A stretch of DNA of 64,000 bases, from NCBI RefSeq assembly GCF_016908295.1, contig NZ_JAFBDO010000001.1:1163676-1227675 (forward strand), in the 5' to 3' direction. Below the pieces are notes generated by a model, which was given only the letters and a program-made list of their open reading frames with translations, was not told the origin of the DNA and ran no database searches. The DNA comes from Thalassobacillus pellis. GTDB taxonomy: Bacteria > Bacillota > Bacilli > Bacillales > Halobacillaceae. Position numbers and translations under genes: made by a program. Below are positions 22,797 through 31,880 of this stretch, one piece after another. Each line of letters opens with the position of its first letter. The stretch's first letter is position 1.

Positions 22797-24209
22797 ATGC
22801 TCATTCATGTGGTAGAAAGCGGGGATACATTATGGGGGCTAGCCCAGCATTTTGGGTTAACTGCAGGAGCAATCGCTGATGCGAATGAATTGGAATCCCC
22901 GGATCGTTTACTGATCGGTCAGGCACTCATAATTCCTGTCACGGCCAGGCAGCATATAGTTGGTCCAGGTGATACATTGTGGCGTATCGCCCAATATTAC
23001 CGTGTACCTCTGCCGGCAATCATTCAGGCAAACCAAATTGCTGATCCTGACGTGCTTACAGCAGGGCAAAGTCTGATCATTCCTGCACGTTCCCATACGA
23101 TTCAGCCAGGTGAAACACTATGGGAAATCGCCAGGCGATACGGTACGACTGTTGCAGAAATTGTAAAGCTGAATGGGATTCAAGATCCTGCGCTCATTTA
23201 TCCGGGGACTGCCATATCGCTTCCTTTTCCTAAACCGGCTATCGAGGTGAATGCTTATACGATTAATATAGGGGAAACCGGTGCTGAAGATATCCGGGAA
23301 GTTGGAGACTTATTAACGTATGCGAGTCCTTTCGCGTATATCATGCGGGAAGACGGTAACTTGAACCCTATTAACGATCAGGCTATTATCGCTGCAGCTT
23401 ATGAGGAAAGGGTTGCACCGATGATGTGTATTACCAACTTTACCTATCTTGACCCAGGCTCAGACCTTGCCCGGACAATCCTTTCAAGTGTAGATATACA
23501 AAATGAATTACTATCTAATATTATAACAACAATGGAAAATAAAGGATATTTAGGTTTGAATATTGATTTTGAAAATGTATATCCGGCAGATCGTGAAAAG
23601 TACAATCAATTCCTGCAGCGGGCGGTGGATCGCCTGCATCCATACGGCTATTTTGTTTCTACAGCCCTGGCTCCAAAAACAAGCGCAGCCCAGAAAGGAC
23701 TGTTATACGAAGCACATGATTACGAAGCGCATGGTAGAATTGTCGATTTTGTCATTTTAATGACCTATGAATGGGGGTACAGGCTCGGACCGCCGCGGGC
23801 GATATCTCCTCTGAATGAAATACGGAGAGTTCTTGATTATGCTGTATCTGTCATACCGAGGAATAAGATATTCATGGGATTTCAACTGTATGCCCGTGAC
23901 TGGGTGATTCCTCATGTGGAAGGGCAGGAAGCAGAGACATTTGACATGCAGAAGGCTGTCCGACGGGCTATCAGCTATGGAGCAGCCATTCAATACGATA
24001 CAGTTGCTGAATCACCGTTTTATCGTTATGTCGACGAACAGGGTATCCGCCATGAAGTCTGGTTCGAGGATGCGAGAAGTGCGCAGGCAAAATTCGACAC
24101 TGTTAAAGAGTATGGGCTAAGGGGCGTCAGTTATTGGGTTTTAGGCTATCCATTCCCGCAGAATTGGGTGCTGCTTGAAGAAAACTTCCGTATCAAAAAA
24201 ATCATCTGA
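22797..24209 (+). CDS. Spore glucosaminidase, three LysM plus GH18 (SleL/YaaH-type)
   Basis: 470 residues. Three LysM domains (about 2-46, 51-94 and 97-141, each with a GDTLW or GETLW motif) bind peptidoglycan. A GH18 domain follows, with the catalytic segment LNIDFENVYPADREKYNQF. No signal peptide is present, as in SleL. SleL-type N-acetylglucosaminidases break cortex fragments during germination. It is a paralogue of the gene at 57292-58584, which has the normal two LysM domains and sits at the ancestral place. GGGGGAG precedes the ATG. Confidence 0.88.
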   Translation: MLIHVVESGDTLWGLAQHFGLTAGAIADANELESPDRLLIGQALIIPVTARQHIVGPGDTLWRIAQYYRVPLPAIIQANQIADPDVLTAGQSLIIPARSHTIQPGETLWEIARRYGTTVAEIVKLNGIQDPALIYPGTAISLPFPKPAIEVNAYTINIGETGAEDIREVGDLLTYASPFAYIMREDGNLNPINDQAIIAAAYEERVAPMMCITNFTYLDPGSDLARTILSSVDIQNELLSNIITTMENKGYLGLNIDFENVYPADREKYNQFLQRAVDRLHPYGYFVSTALAPKTSAAQKGLLYEAHDYEAHGRIVDFVILMTYEWGYRLGPPRAISPLNEIRRVLDYAVSVIPRNKIFMGFQLYARDWVIPHVEGQEAETFDMQKAVRRAISYGAAIQYDTVAESPFYRYVDEQGIRHEVWFEDARSAQAKFDTVKEYGLRGVSYWVLGYPFPQNWVLLEENFRIKKII

Positions 24210-24216
24210 CAAGAAA

Positions 24217-24262
24217 AAAAGGCTGATTCAGGGATAGCGGACCCTGAATCAGCTTCTTTGTT
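24217..24262 (+). terminator. Terminator after the SleL paralogue
   Basis: GCTGATTCAGGG and CCCTGAATCAGC form a 12-bp perfect stem with an 8-nt loop, then TTCTTTGTTCT. Confidence 0.8.
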
Positions 24263-24312
24263 CTGATTGTTGCAGAGATTTTACAAGTTAAACAGGGAAA
24301 TAACTACCACAA

Positions 24313-24353
24313 AGAAAAGCCGTGGGGAATTCACTTTTCTCCACGGTTTTTCC
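24313..24353 (-). terminator. Terminator of the lysine catabolic operon
   Basis: On the minus strand AAAAACCGTGGAGAA pairs with TTCCCCACGGCTTTT and is followed by CTTTG. It lies 40 bp after the lysine dehydrogenase stop. Confidence 0.75.
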
Positions 24354-24393
24354 CATTATATATGTTTTGATTTAGAACCTGCAGCTGTACCCT

Positions 24394-25560
24394 TTATTTA
24401 AGTATTTCTTTTGTTTGCCGGGATTCATGGATGGTGACACCGCGCTTCGCCATTTCGGCAATATAATTATTTCCCGGGACGATTTGCTCTGGTGGATAGA
24501 CACCACGTTTGGTAATCGTACCATTTCCAAGCATCTGAGCGACGACTGAAATGGTATTCGCGGTTGCTCGTGCCATGGCTGTTACGTTATTGGTCCGATC
24601 CTTGAAGGTAGTCATTTCATAAGAAAATGTTTCTGTCAGACCGTCTTTTTCCCCGGTTACCTTTACGCGAAGCAATACAGCATCATCTTTATCCTTGAGG
24701 TCAACGATCGGGTCGAGCACCTTGAGGAATACCTCTCTGGGACTTACATTCCTTCCTTTGATGTCGACGAAATAATCATTACGCGTCAAATTCAAATCGA
24801 CAAGAAGCTTGAATTTTTCAGCATGGCCTGGATAGCGGATCGTTTTATATTCCAATGTCTCTACTTGTGGAAACGAATGGGATAATGTCGAGGTTCCGCC
24901 TGCTGTATGGAACGCTTCTAAGGGTCCGAACCTGTCGAAATATACTTTTTCTATTTCTGATAATGAAGGAATTTCTTGTTTCATTCCATTCCTGATGATC
25001 AGCGAGGGGTCGGTGTAATGGTCGAATACCCCTTCCATGGAGAAAACATGGTTATATTCAAATGGCGGTTCAGGCTGGACTGGAATTCCACCAACATACA
25101 GCCGGATTGCCTTCAGTTTTTCAAGTTTCCCAGCACCATAGCCTGACAGAATATTGATCATCCCAGGTGCGACTCCTAAATCTGGAATGATGGTGACACC
25201 GGCAGCGTTCGCTTTGTCCTTCAGTTTAAGGACACGGTCGGTCATATGGCCGATATGCCCCCCAAGATCAACACTATGGACCCCTGCATCAATTGCTTTT
25301 TTGGCGACAATTTCATTAAAGGAATAAAACAAGGCATTGATGATAACATCATAATTGCTGATAAAATCTCCTAATTCCTGCTCGTTCCCAGCATCGAGGC
25401 TCGCTGCTGATAAAATCGGGCTGTCGAGCTGTTTCACTACTTTTTCTGCTTTTTCCTTATCAATATCTGCGAGTGTCACTTTGGTGACACCTGGACTTTG
25501 ACAAAGATCCCGGGCGGCTTCTTTTCCCATCAGTCCAGAACCTAGTACTGCTATTTTCAT
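24394..25560 (-). CDS. L-lysine 6-dehydrogenase (saccharopine dehydrogenase family)
   Basis: 388 residues. The N-terminal Rossmann motif is [15 protein letters not shown]. The sequence closely resembles the Geobacillus L-lysine 6-dehydrogenase as I recall it, in segments such as [35 protein letters not shown] and [14 protein letters not shown]. That enzyme oxidises the lysine side chain with NAD to 2-aminoadipate 6-semialdehyde (cyclising to piperideine-6-carboxylate) and ammonia. It is the last gene of a four-gene reverse operon, 27 bp after the aldehyde dehydrogenase that would take its product. Confidence 0.88.
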   Translation of the reverse strand: MKIAVLGSGLMGKEAARDLCQSPGVTKVTLADIDKEKAEKVVKQLDSPILSAASLDAGNEQELGDFISNYDVIINALFYSFNEIVAKKAIDAGVHSVDLGGHIGHMTDRVLKLKDKANAAGVTIIPDLGVAPGMINILSGYGAGKLEKLKAIRLYVGGIPVQPEPPFEYNHVFSMEGVFDHYTDPSLIIRNGMKQEIPSLSEIEKVYFDRFGPLEAFHTAGGTSTLSHSFPQVETLEYKTIRYPGHAEKFKLLVDLNLTRNDYFVDIKGRNVSPREVFLKVLDPIVDLKDKDDAVLLRVKVTGEKDGLTETFSYEMTTFKDRTNNVTAMARATANTISVVAQMLGNGTITKRGVYPPEQIVPGNNYIAEMAKRGVTIHESRQTKEILK

Positions 25561-25587
25561 AGAAAAACCCCCTTACTGCTGATCAAA

Positions 25588-27087
25588 TTATTCCGTATCA
25601 ATTTGTGCCCGCTGAAGTCTTCCGCTGAAATCAACATAAATGCTTCTCCACTCTGTGAATACGTCCAATGCAGCCAGGCCGGAATCTCGGTGGCCATTAC
25701 CTGTACCCTTCGTCCCTCCGAATGGCAGATGGATTTCCGCGCCGGTCGTACCTGCATTGACATATACGATTCCTGTATCCAAGTCACGCTGGGCCGTGAA
25801 CACCTGATTGATGTTTTGCGTGAAAATGGAGCTGGATAAACCGAAAGTTACGTTATTGTTCACGTCAATCGCTTCTTCAAGACTGCTCACTTCTATTAAA
25901 GAAACGACTGGGCCGAAAATTTCTTCTTTAGCAATTCGCATATCTGGACGCACATCTGTAAATAGGGTTGGAGCATAGTAGTGACCGGAAGAGTATTTAT
26001 CTTCATTTAGAACATATCCGCCAGCAAGAAGGGTAGCGCCTTCCTGTCTGCCGATATGGACGTAGCGATCTACTTTTTCCAGTGCCTTCTCATTGATGAT
26101 CGGGCCGACTTTCACACTTTCATCAAGTCCATTGCCGATGGTAAGCTGCTCCATGGCAAGCAGCAGCCGCTCGGTAAGTTCCTCTTTGACATCTTCATGG
26201 ACGATGACACGGCTGCATGCAGTGCACCTTTGACCGCTTGTCCCAAAAGCACTCCATAATATCCCTTCGACAGCAAGGGATAAATCCGCGTCATCCATGA
26301 CGATTACAGCATTTTTACCGCCCATTTCGAGCGAAACTTTCTTCAATTTCATGCCGCATTTACTTGCGATGACCCGGCCAGTATCATTGGATCCGGTAAA
26401 GGATATGACCCTGATATCATCGTGGTCAATCATGGCTTCCCCGACTTCTGCTCCTGATCCGAAGACAACATTCACAACTCCTGCCGGTAAGCCCGCTTCT
26501 TCAAATATTTTCGCAAGTTCATAAGCCATCAACGGTGTTTCCGTAGCAGGTTTCCAGATGACACTGTTACCAGCCACAATAGCAGGGAATGACTTCCAGG
26601 TTGCAATAGCTATCGGGAAATTCCATGGTGTAATAATTCCGACTACACCGACGGGCGCCCGGGTGCTCATGGCGAATTTGTTTTTCAGCTCGGAAGGAGT
26701 AGTTTGTCCAAAAAGGCGGCGTCCTTCTCCGGCCATATAGTAGGCCATATCGATTCCTTCCTGCACTTCCCCCCGGGCTTCTTCAATGACTTTGCCATTT
26801 TCCATAGTAAGTATGCTTGCCAGTTTTTCTTTCCGTTCCTTCATGAGGGAACCTACCCGGAACAAGAGTTCCGCTCGTTGTGGTGCCGGAACCAAAGCCC
26901 ATTCTTTTTGGGCTTTCTTTGCGGCTGTCACTGCTGCGAGGACATCTTTTTCTCCTGATAGCGGTACACTTGTAATCGTTTTTCCTGTTGCAGGATTACG
27001 TACAGGGGTGTAATCGTTTTTAACTGGCAGCACCCATTCTCCATCAATATAATTCACCAGGCGCTTTTCAATATTAGGGTTTTCCAT
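25588..27087 (-). CDS. Aldehyde dehydrogenase, likely aminoadipate-semialdehyde dehydrogenase
   Basis: 499 residues, NAD(P)-dependent. Motifs: ITPWNFPIA, the catalytic glutamate in LEMGGKNA, the catalytic cysteine in GQRCTACSRV, and a C-terminal VNAGTTGAEIHLPFGGTKGT typical of the aminoadipate-semialdehyde/P6C dehydrogenase branch. It would convert the lysine dehydrogenase product to 2-aminoadipate. AAGGAGG precedes the ATG. It lies 27 bp from each neighbour in the operon. The substrate is inferred from motif and context. Confidence 0.85.
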   Translation of the reverse strand: MENPNIEKRLVNYIDGEWVLPVKNDYTPVRNPATGKTITSVPLSGEKDVLAAVTAAKKAQKEWALVPAPQRAELLFRVGSLMKERKEKLASILTMENGKVIEEARGEVQEGIDMAYYMAGEGRRLFGQTTPSELKNKFAMSTRAPVGVVGIITPWNFPIAIATWKSFPAIVAGNSVIWKPATETPLMAYELAKIFEEAGLPAGVVNVVFGSGAEVGEAMIDHDDIRVISFTGSNDTGRVIASKCGMKLKKVSLEMGGKNAVIVMDDADLSLAVEGILWSAFGTSGQRCTACSRVIVHEDVKEELTERLLLAMEQLTIGNGLDESVKVGPIINEKALEKVDRYVHIGRQEGATLLAGGYVLNEDKYSSGHYYAPTLFTDVRPDMRIAKEEIFGPVVSLIEVSSLEEAIDVNNNVTFGLSSSIFTQNINQVFTAQRDLDTGIVYVNAGTTGAEIHLPFGGTKGTGNGHRDSGLAALDVFTEWRSIYVDFSGRLQRAQIDTE

Positions 27088-27114
27088 GGTTTGTGTAACC
27101 TCCTTATTTGAATT

Positions 27115-28773
27115 TCATCGGGTCCGTAATTGTGTAATCGTGCGTGAGATAGTGATCTGCTCTTTATCCATTGGCACTTCAATCACTGTTGGCCTATTAT
27201 TTTTAAGTGCCTTATTAAAGACATATTTAAAATCCGCCATACTATTCACGAAAAAACCATCAGCTCCCATGCTTTTCGCTAATTGGGAAAATTGGACAGT
27301 GCCTAATTCCGTGCCGGATATTCTATTCGGAAAATGAATTTCCTGATGCATGCGAATAGTGCCATACATTTGATTATTAAAAACGATGCTGATTATGGGG
27401 ATTTGATAACGAACGGCAGTCTCTAATTCCTGTATGGTCATCATGAATCCGCCGTCACCGGATAAAGAAACGACTGTTTTACCAGGAAAAGCAAGCTTGG
27501 CACCGAGTGCAGCAGGCATACCATACCCCATCGCGCCTGAAGTCGGACCGATATATGTTCTCTTTTTTCTAAATTGATAAAACGTATGGAGCCAGCTTGC
27601 AAAATTACCGGCATCATTGGTGAGTATGGCATCCTCCGGCAGTGCTTTTTGGAGATGAGCCATCACTTGGCTGTTGTCAATCAGCTCCTGGTCAACTTTC
27701 AGTTCAAGGTGGGAGGCTTTTTCGTAATGCCTTCGCCGTGTATTCGCCCAGTCTCGTGAGTATGATGGCAGTTCCAATTTTAAAAGAGCGGATAGGGCTG
27801 CCTTCATATCGGCAACGATACCGATCTCAGGCGGAAAAACACTTCCTAGAATAGAAGCATCAATATCAATATGGATGAGCGTTTGCTTATTAGAGATGAT
27901 AGAGTAATCTTGTGTCGTCACTTCTGACAGTCTCGTTCCAAGGGCTATAATGGCATCTGCCTGTCGAACGGTTTCCAGTACCTCAGCATTTGTTCCCAGC
28001 CCCAAATGTCCGACATATAATTCATGGTTATTTGGGAAAACATCGTGTCTCCGAAAGGCTGCCATTACAGGTATTTGATATTTTTCAGCAAAAGCGAGGA
28101 GCTCATCCTCGGCATAGGCACTCTTGATTCCGCCTCCCGCGATAATAAGCGGACGTTTACCCTCTTGAAGACATGCTGCCACAGAATTGATCTCCTGATG
28201 TGATGGGGAAGGGGCCGGTCTGTTTACCGGGTTACTGAATACTAGATGGGCCTCTTGTTTCAACATATCTTCCGGCAAGGAAACGATGACTGGACCGGGG
28301 CGTCCTGATTGGGCAATCCGAAAAGCACGCTGCACTAATTCAGGTACACGGCTGGCGTGGGTGATCTCAACAGACCATTTTGCAATCGGCTTGAAAAATT
28401 GCACCAGATCCACTTCCTGGAAGCCTTCCCTGCCAAGGAAATGACTATCTACTTGTCCTAAAAAGACAACCATCGGTGTTGAATCCTGAAAGGCGGTATG
28501 CACGCCGATCGACAGGTTAGCTGCACCAACACCTCTGGTTGCCATAACAACACCTGGCTTTCTGGTCGCTTTGGCGTAACCTTCAGCCATGAAAGACGCT
28601 CCGCTTTCATGCCTTGTAGAAATGAGATCGATGCTGTTTGTTTCATAAATGGCATCTAACACAGGGAGATAACTTTCCCCAGGCACACAAAAAACCTTTG
28701 AAATGCCTTCTATTTCAAGACTGTGCACAATACCTTCTGCGCCTGTCATTGTTGCCTGCCTAATAATACTCAT
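27115..28773 (-). CDS. Thiamine diphosphate enzyme (acetolactate synthase-like)
   Basis: 552 residues with the ALS/benzoylformate decarboxylase layout: PYR domain with the activating glutamate in RHESGASFMAEGYAK, central domain, and the ThDP motif GDGGFMMTIQELETA ending in NN. It is not a standard IlvB: it lacks an IlvN partner and the location is catabolic. In this operon it could decarboxylate 2-oxoadipate to glutarate semialdehyde; that is inference. Its ATG overlaps the aminotransferase stop by 4 bp. Confidence 0.8.
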   Translation of the reverse strand: MSIIRQATMTGAEGIVHSLEIEGISKVFCVPGESYLPVLDAIYETNSIDLISTRHESGASFMAEGYAKATRKPGVVMATRGVGAANLSIGVHTAFQDSTPMVVFLGQVDSHFLGREGFQEVDLVQFFKPIAKWSVEITHASRVPELVQRAFRIAQSGRPGPVIVSLPEDMLKQEAHLVFSNPVNRPAPSPSHQEINSVAACLQEGKRPLIIAGGGIKSAYAEDELLAFAEKYQIPVMAAFRRHDVFPNNHELYVGHLGLGTNAEVLETVRQADAIIALGTRLSEVTTQDYSIISNKQTLIHIDIDASILGSVFPPEIGIVADMKAALSALLKLELPSYSRDWANTRRRHYEKASHLELKVDQELIDNSQVMAHLQKALPEDAILTNDAGNFASWLHTFYQFRKKRTYIGPTSGAMGYGMPAALGAKLAFPGKTVVSLSGDGGFMMTIQELETAVRYQIPIISIVFNNQMYGTIRMHQEIHFPNRISGTELGTVQFSQLAKSMGADGFFVNSMADFKYVFNKALKNNRPTVIEVPMDKEQITISRTITQLRTR

Positions 28774-29948
28774 GATTTACTCCCCCCTGGCTGCACTGCC
28801 TTCATTCGGTCAGCAGCCTCCTTCAGCCGATTGGTTTCAACAGAGAGTGAAATTCGGAAATAGCCTTCTCCAGAGGGTCCGAATGCGTTACCAGGAGTGA
28901 TGATGACTCCGGCTTCTTCCAGCACTTTTTCCGCAAAGCCTGCGGAGGTGAATCCGGCGGGAACGGGAGCCCAAATAAAAAATGTACCTTTAGGTTTTTG
29001 GACGGTAACACCAATTTCATTTAATGCCTCAAGCATAATCGCCATGCGCGCGTCATAGATGGTAATGTTCTCTTCTACCGCTGAAAAATCACTGTACAAC
29101 GCTTCAGCACCTGCTTTTTGTATCGGAAGGAACTGACTGGTGTCGGTGTTGCTTTTAAAAATGGAAAGCGCTTTGATCAAATCTTTGTTTCCGACAGCGT
29201 AGCCGATCCGCCATCCTGTCATGTTGAAGGTTTTGGATAACGAACCGAATTCAACGACTTGTTTGGCTGCCCCGGGAATTTGCAGGGCACTCGGTGCCTT
29301 GTAGCCGTTGAATGTCAGGGAGCTGTAAGCAGCATCGTGAATCATGGCAAGGTTATATTTTTCTGCAAATGCAACAGACTCTTCAAAAATATCAAGGTCT
29401 GCAGTGGCGGCTGTCGGGTTACTTGGATAGTTCAGGATCATCAACGTGGCATCTTTGCGAACGCCTTCCGGAACGTTGTCAAAATCAGGCCGGTAATTTT
29501 TTTCGGGATCCAGCTTCAGAAATTCTGCTTTACCACCAGCCAGATGGACAGCAGACTGGTAAACAGGATAGCCAGGATCCGGTATGAGAGCTGTATCCCC
29601 TGGATTCATAACAGCAGATATCATATGGGCAATGCCTTCTTTTGAGCCAATCAGAGCCAGGATTTCTGTATCAGGATCCAGAGCAATGTCATAGTTTTTT
29701 TGGTAATAATGTGCGACAGCCTGGCGAAATTCTAAACAGCCGGTATAGGGGGAATAAACATGATTGGCAGGTATCCGGACTTCCCGGACAAGTCGATCTA
29801 TAATGAATGAAGGAGTCGGTAAATCTGGCGCACCTATTCCTAAGTCGATAACATCGACGCCTTGTGCTTCTAAATCTCGTTTCTTTTTTTGGAAGATAGA
29901 AAATAAATACGGTGGTAAACTGCTGATCCGGTCAGATATTGGCGGCAC
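28770..29948 (-). CDS. Class I/II PLP aminotransferase
   Basis: 392 residues, fold type I. The PLP lysine is in GSLSKTFNMTGWRIGYAVG; NYPSNPT and the FRISLS arginine are typical. It resembles the LL-diaminopimelate/aspartate aminotransferase group. As first gene of the lysine operon it may convert 2-aminoadipate to 2-oxoadipate. The start is GTG 29948 after AAGGGGAGG. A TATAAT lies at 29987-29982 on this strand but no good -35 was seen. Confidence 0.85.
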   Translation of the reverse strand: MPPISDRISSLPPYLFSIFQKKKRDLEAQGVDVIDLGIGAPDLPTPSFIIDRLVREVRIPANHVYSPYTGCLEFRQAVAHYYQKNYDIALDPDTEILALIGSKEGIAHMISAVMNPGDTALIPDPGYPVYQSAVHLAGGKAEFLKLDPEKNYRPDFDNVPEGVRKDATLMILNYPSNPTAATADLDIFEESVAFAEKYNLAMIHDAAYSSLTFNGYKAPSALQIPGAAKQVVEFGSLSKTFNMTGWRIGYAVGNKDLIKALSIFKSNTDTSQFLPIQKAGAEALYSDFSAVEENITIYDARMAIMLEALNEIGVTVQKPKGTFFIWAPVPAGFTSAGFAEKVLEEAGVIITPGNAFGPSGEGYFRISLSVETNRLKEAADRMKAVQPGGSKS

Positions 29949-30131
29949 CCCATCCTCCCCTTTCTATTTGAAATATAGTTCATTATATGAGCGTGATGGA
30001 CAGGTTTATGTTTTATTTTCGGATTTCTATCGATAACCTGTGGATGGTAATGTTGGAAAATATTTAGTAATGATAGGGCGCTTATATCATGTTAGGTTGT
30101 AATGGATGAATTTTCAGAGGGAGGTAGCAAC

Positions 30132-30710
30132 ATGAGTTTCAAAAATATGATAATATCAGCCCTTGCAATCGTGATTTCTCTAGGAATCACAGCACAGGTA
30201 CATGCAAGCGGCCAGACTCATACAGTCAAAGAAGGGGAATCACTATATAAAATTGGTGTGCAATATGGAGTTTCTGTAGTTGATTTGAAAGAAGCAAATG
30301 ATAAGGAAAACAACATGATTATGACAGGAGAAACACTTACCATCCCAGCTACTATCACAGCTTCGGAGAAGGATCTATTGGCAAGATTGGTTGAAGCTGA
30401 AGCGAAAGGGGAGCCATACAGTGGTAAAGTTGCTGTTGCAGCAGTTGTATTAAACCGCGTGGACAGCGATCTATTCCCGGATTCCATCCATGGGGTCATA
30501 TACGATGGTTATCAATTTTCCCCAGTGCTGAACGGCACTATCAATCAACCAGCGAGTGAAGAATCCAAGCATGCCGTAGAAGAGGCACTTGCCTATCATG
30601 GTCTCGGACATGGTTCTTTGTTTTTCTATAACCCGGATAAAGCTGACAGTTCCTATCTCGAATCACGTGAAGTTACCACAATCATTGGTGACCATGTATT
30701 CTCCAGATAA
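30132..30710 (+). CDS. LysM plus SleB/CwlJ-type cell wall hydrolase
   Basis: 192 residues. A signal peptide spans residues 1-28 (ending VHAS), one LysM follows (HTVKEGESLYKIG), then a Hydrolase_2 domain with LVEAEAKGEPYSGKVAVAAV and LNRV, the lytic transglycosylase-type fold of SleB and CwlJ. The Glu in EAKGE is the expected catalytic residue. Such enzymes cut spore cortex or act in late sporulation. ATG 30132 is chosen for GAGGGAGGTAG upstream. It precedes the spoVA-type operon by 0.9 kb. A long terminator hairpin follows. Confidence 0.88.
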   Translation: MSFKNMIISALAIVISLGITAQVHASGQTHTVKEGESLYKIGVQYGVSVVDLKEANDKENNMIMTGETLTIPATITASEKDLLARLVEAEAKGEPYSGKVAVAAVVLNRVDSDLFPDSIHGVIYDGYQFSPVLNGTINQPASEESKHAVEEALAYHGLGHGSLFFYNPDKADSSYLESREVTTIIGDHVFSR

Positions 30711-30729
30711 TATAAAGTCCTGAATGACT

Positions 30730-30797
30730 AAAAAATCGCCTCACTTTTCGTTATTGTAGGCTTGACCGCTTACATTATAACGATTGAGGCGATTTTT
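30730..30797 (+). terminator. Terminator after the SleB-like hydrolase gene
   Basis: AAAAAATCGCCTCA pairs with TGAGGCGATTTTTT; the intervening 40 nt can partly pair too. Confidence 0.8.
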
Positions 30798-30857
30798 TGT
30801 ATGAAAGAAATCTTTTTTCATTGTGGATCACCTATTTGGGAGAGGCTGCCCACTCTG

Positions 30858-31095
30858 TTTAGATTGGTTGCTGTTAAAGTTTATAAAGCTATACAGTTAT
30901 ATCATGGTTGATTCCCCGATGAGCGAGAGGCGGTGACGCCTGCGGGAACAGCGCGAGCCGAAGATCCACTTGGTCAAGTGGTCTTCTTGACCAAGTTAGC
31001 AGAGGCCGTGCCCGCGGAAAGCATCCGCCGGCAAGCGATTCGGGAGAATCAACAACAAGCTTTAACAGCTTCTTTAGGTTATAAAAGACTTTTTC
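30858..31095 (+). repeat. Family B repeat, copy B2 (full length)
   Basis: 238 bp. Outer arms GCTGTTAAAG (30870-30879) and CTTTAACAGC (31060-31069); inner arms GTTGATTC (30907-30914) and GAATCAAC (31046-31053); a central hairpin ACTTGGTCAAG/CTTGACCAAGT. It lies between the hydrolase terminator and the ferredoxin gene. Other copies: 16558 (reverse), 19838, 41005, and fragments at 50034 and 55199. Confidence 0.85.
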
Positions 31096-31128
31096 ATTGG
31101 CCACGTTCATCCTATTAGGTTGTCTTCT

Positions 31129-31386
31129 CTATTTCAATGGTACGGTCTGGCAGGCGAGGCGGTAGCCTTCAGGCAGTTCATCCTCGATTTGTTCGTGTTC
31201 TTTTGGAGTCGGCTTGTTCACAATTTCTTCGCCTTTCACCAGTTCTACCTTACAACGGGTGCAATTCCCTTTTTGGCATTTATAATCAAGCGGTACCTCT
31301 TGTTCAAAAGCGGTCGCAAGCAGGGACTTTCCTTTAACTGGTTCAATTGTGTAGACATTGCCTTCCTGTTTTACTTGAATTGCCAT
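31129..31386 (-). CDS. 2Fe-2S ferredoxin
   Basis: 85 residues, plant-type ferredoxin fold. The cluster ligands are in CQKGNCTRC (CX4CX2C) and the distant cysteine in LACQT. It is an electron carrier; the partner is not evident from neighbours. AAGGGAG precedes the ATG. It is transcribed away from the spoVA-type operon. Confidence 0.88.
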   Translation of the reverse strand: MAIQVKQEGNVYTIEPVKGKSLLATAFEQEVPLDYKCQKGNCTRCKVELVKGEEIVNKPTPKEHEQIEDELPEGYRLACQTVPLK

Positions 31387-31598
31387 GGTGTAATCTCCCT
31401 TTCTATTCTGGTATGTTCGAAAAGCTGTCTATTGCCTATTGTATGGTTTCATAAGCTTTCTAACAAGTTTATTGGTATCCCCGCTATAACTTTTTTATGA
31501 ATGTAAGGAAATCACATTTTCAAAAAAAAGGAAATCATAAAACCATAAGAGTAGAAGAAAATAACATTTGTAAAAAAAATAGTAAAGGAGAGAGATTT

Positions 31599-31805
31599 AT
31601 GACAGTAATCAGTGATGTCAAGCAGACGATGGCAGGACTGAAAAGTGCCCAGGCCAGCTTTGAAACATTCGCATTGGGAACGGAAAACCAGCAGGCGAAA
31701 CAGCTGTACGAACAGGCTGCTCAGCAAACACAGGCAATCATCGATAATTTGGAACCGAGAGTGGCGGAAATCGAGCAGGAGGAACCGCAATATAGACAAC
31801 AATAA
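31599..31805 (+). CDS. DUF1657 protein, first gene of spoVA2-type operon
   Basis: 68 residues, helical, with the pattern LKSAQASFETFAL...AKQLYEQAAQQ. ATG 31599 is chosen because AAAGGAGAG lies upstream. DUF1657 genes flank SpoVA genes in the spoVA2 (spoVA2mob) operon known to raise spore heat resistance in B. subtilis and relatives. The biochemical role is unknown. A similar free protein is encoded at 34186, and the domain is fused to the DUF421 protein at 34408. Confidence 0.85.
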   Translation: MTVISDVKQTMAGLKSAQASFETFALGTENQQAKQLYEQAAQQTQAIIDNLEPRVAEIEQEEPQYRQQ

Positions 31806-31880
31806 TGGGGAAGGATAAGCAAAAGGTTAGCATATGGGCTGGCCTTTTCTGTTATTCGACCGTTAAAGGTGGTGAAGGGA

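Noticed and set aside
31387..31598. Sigma-G promoter before the spoVA2-type operon
   Set aside because: No pair of -35 and -10 motifs with correct spacing was convincing, although forespore expression is expected.
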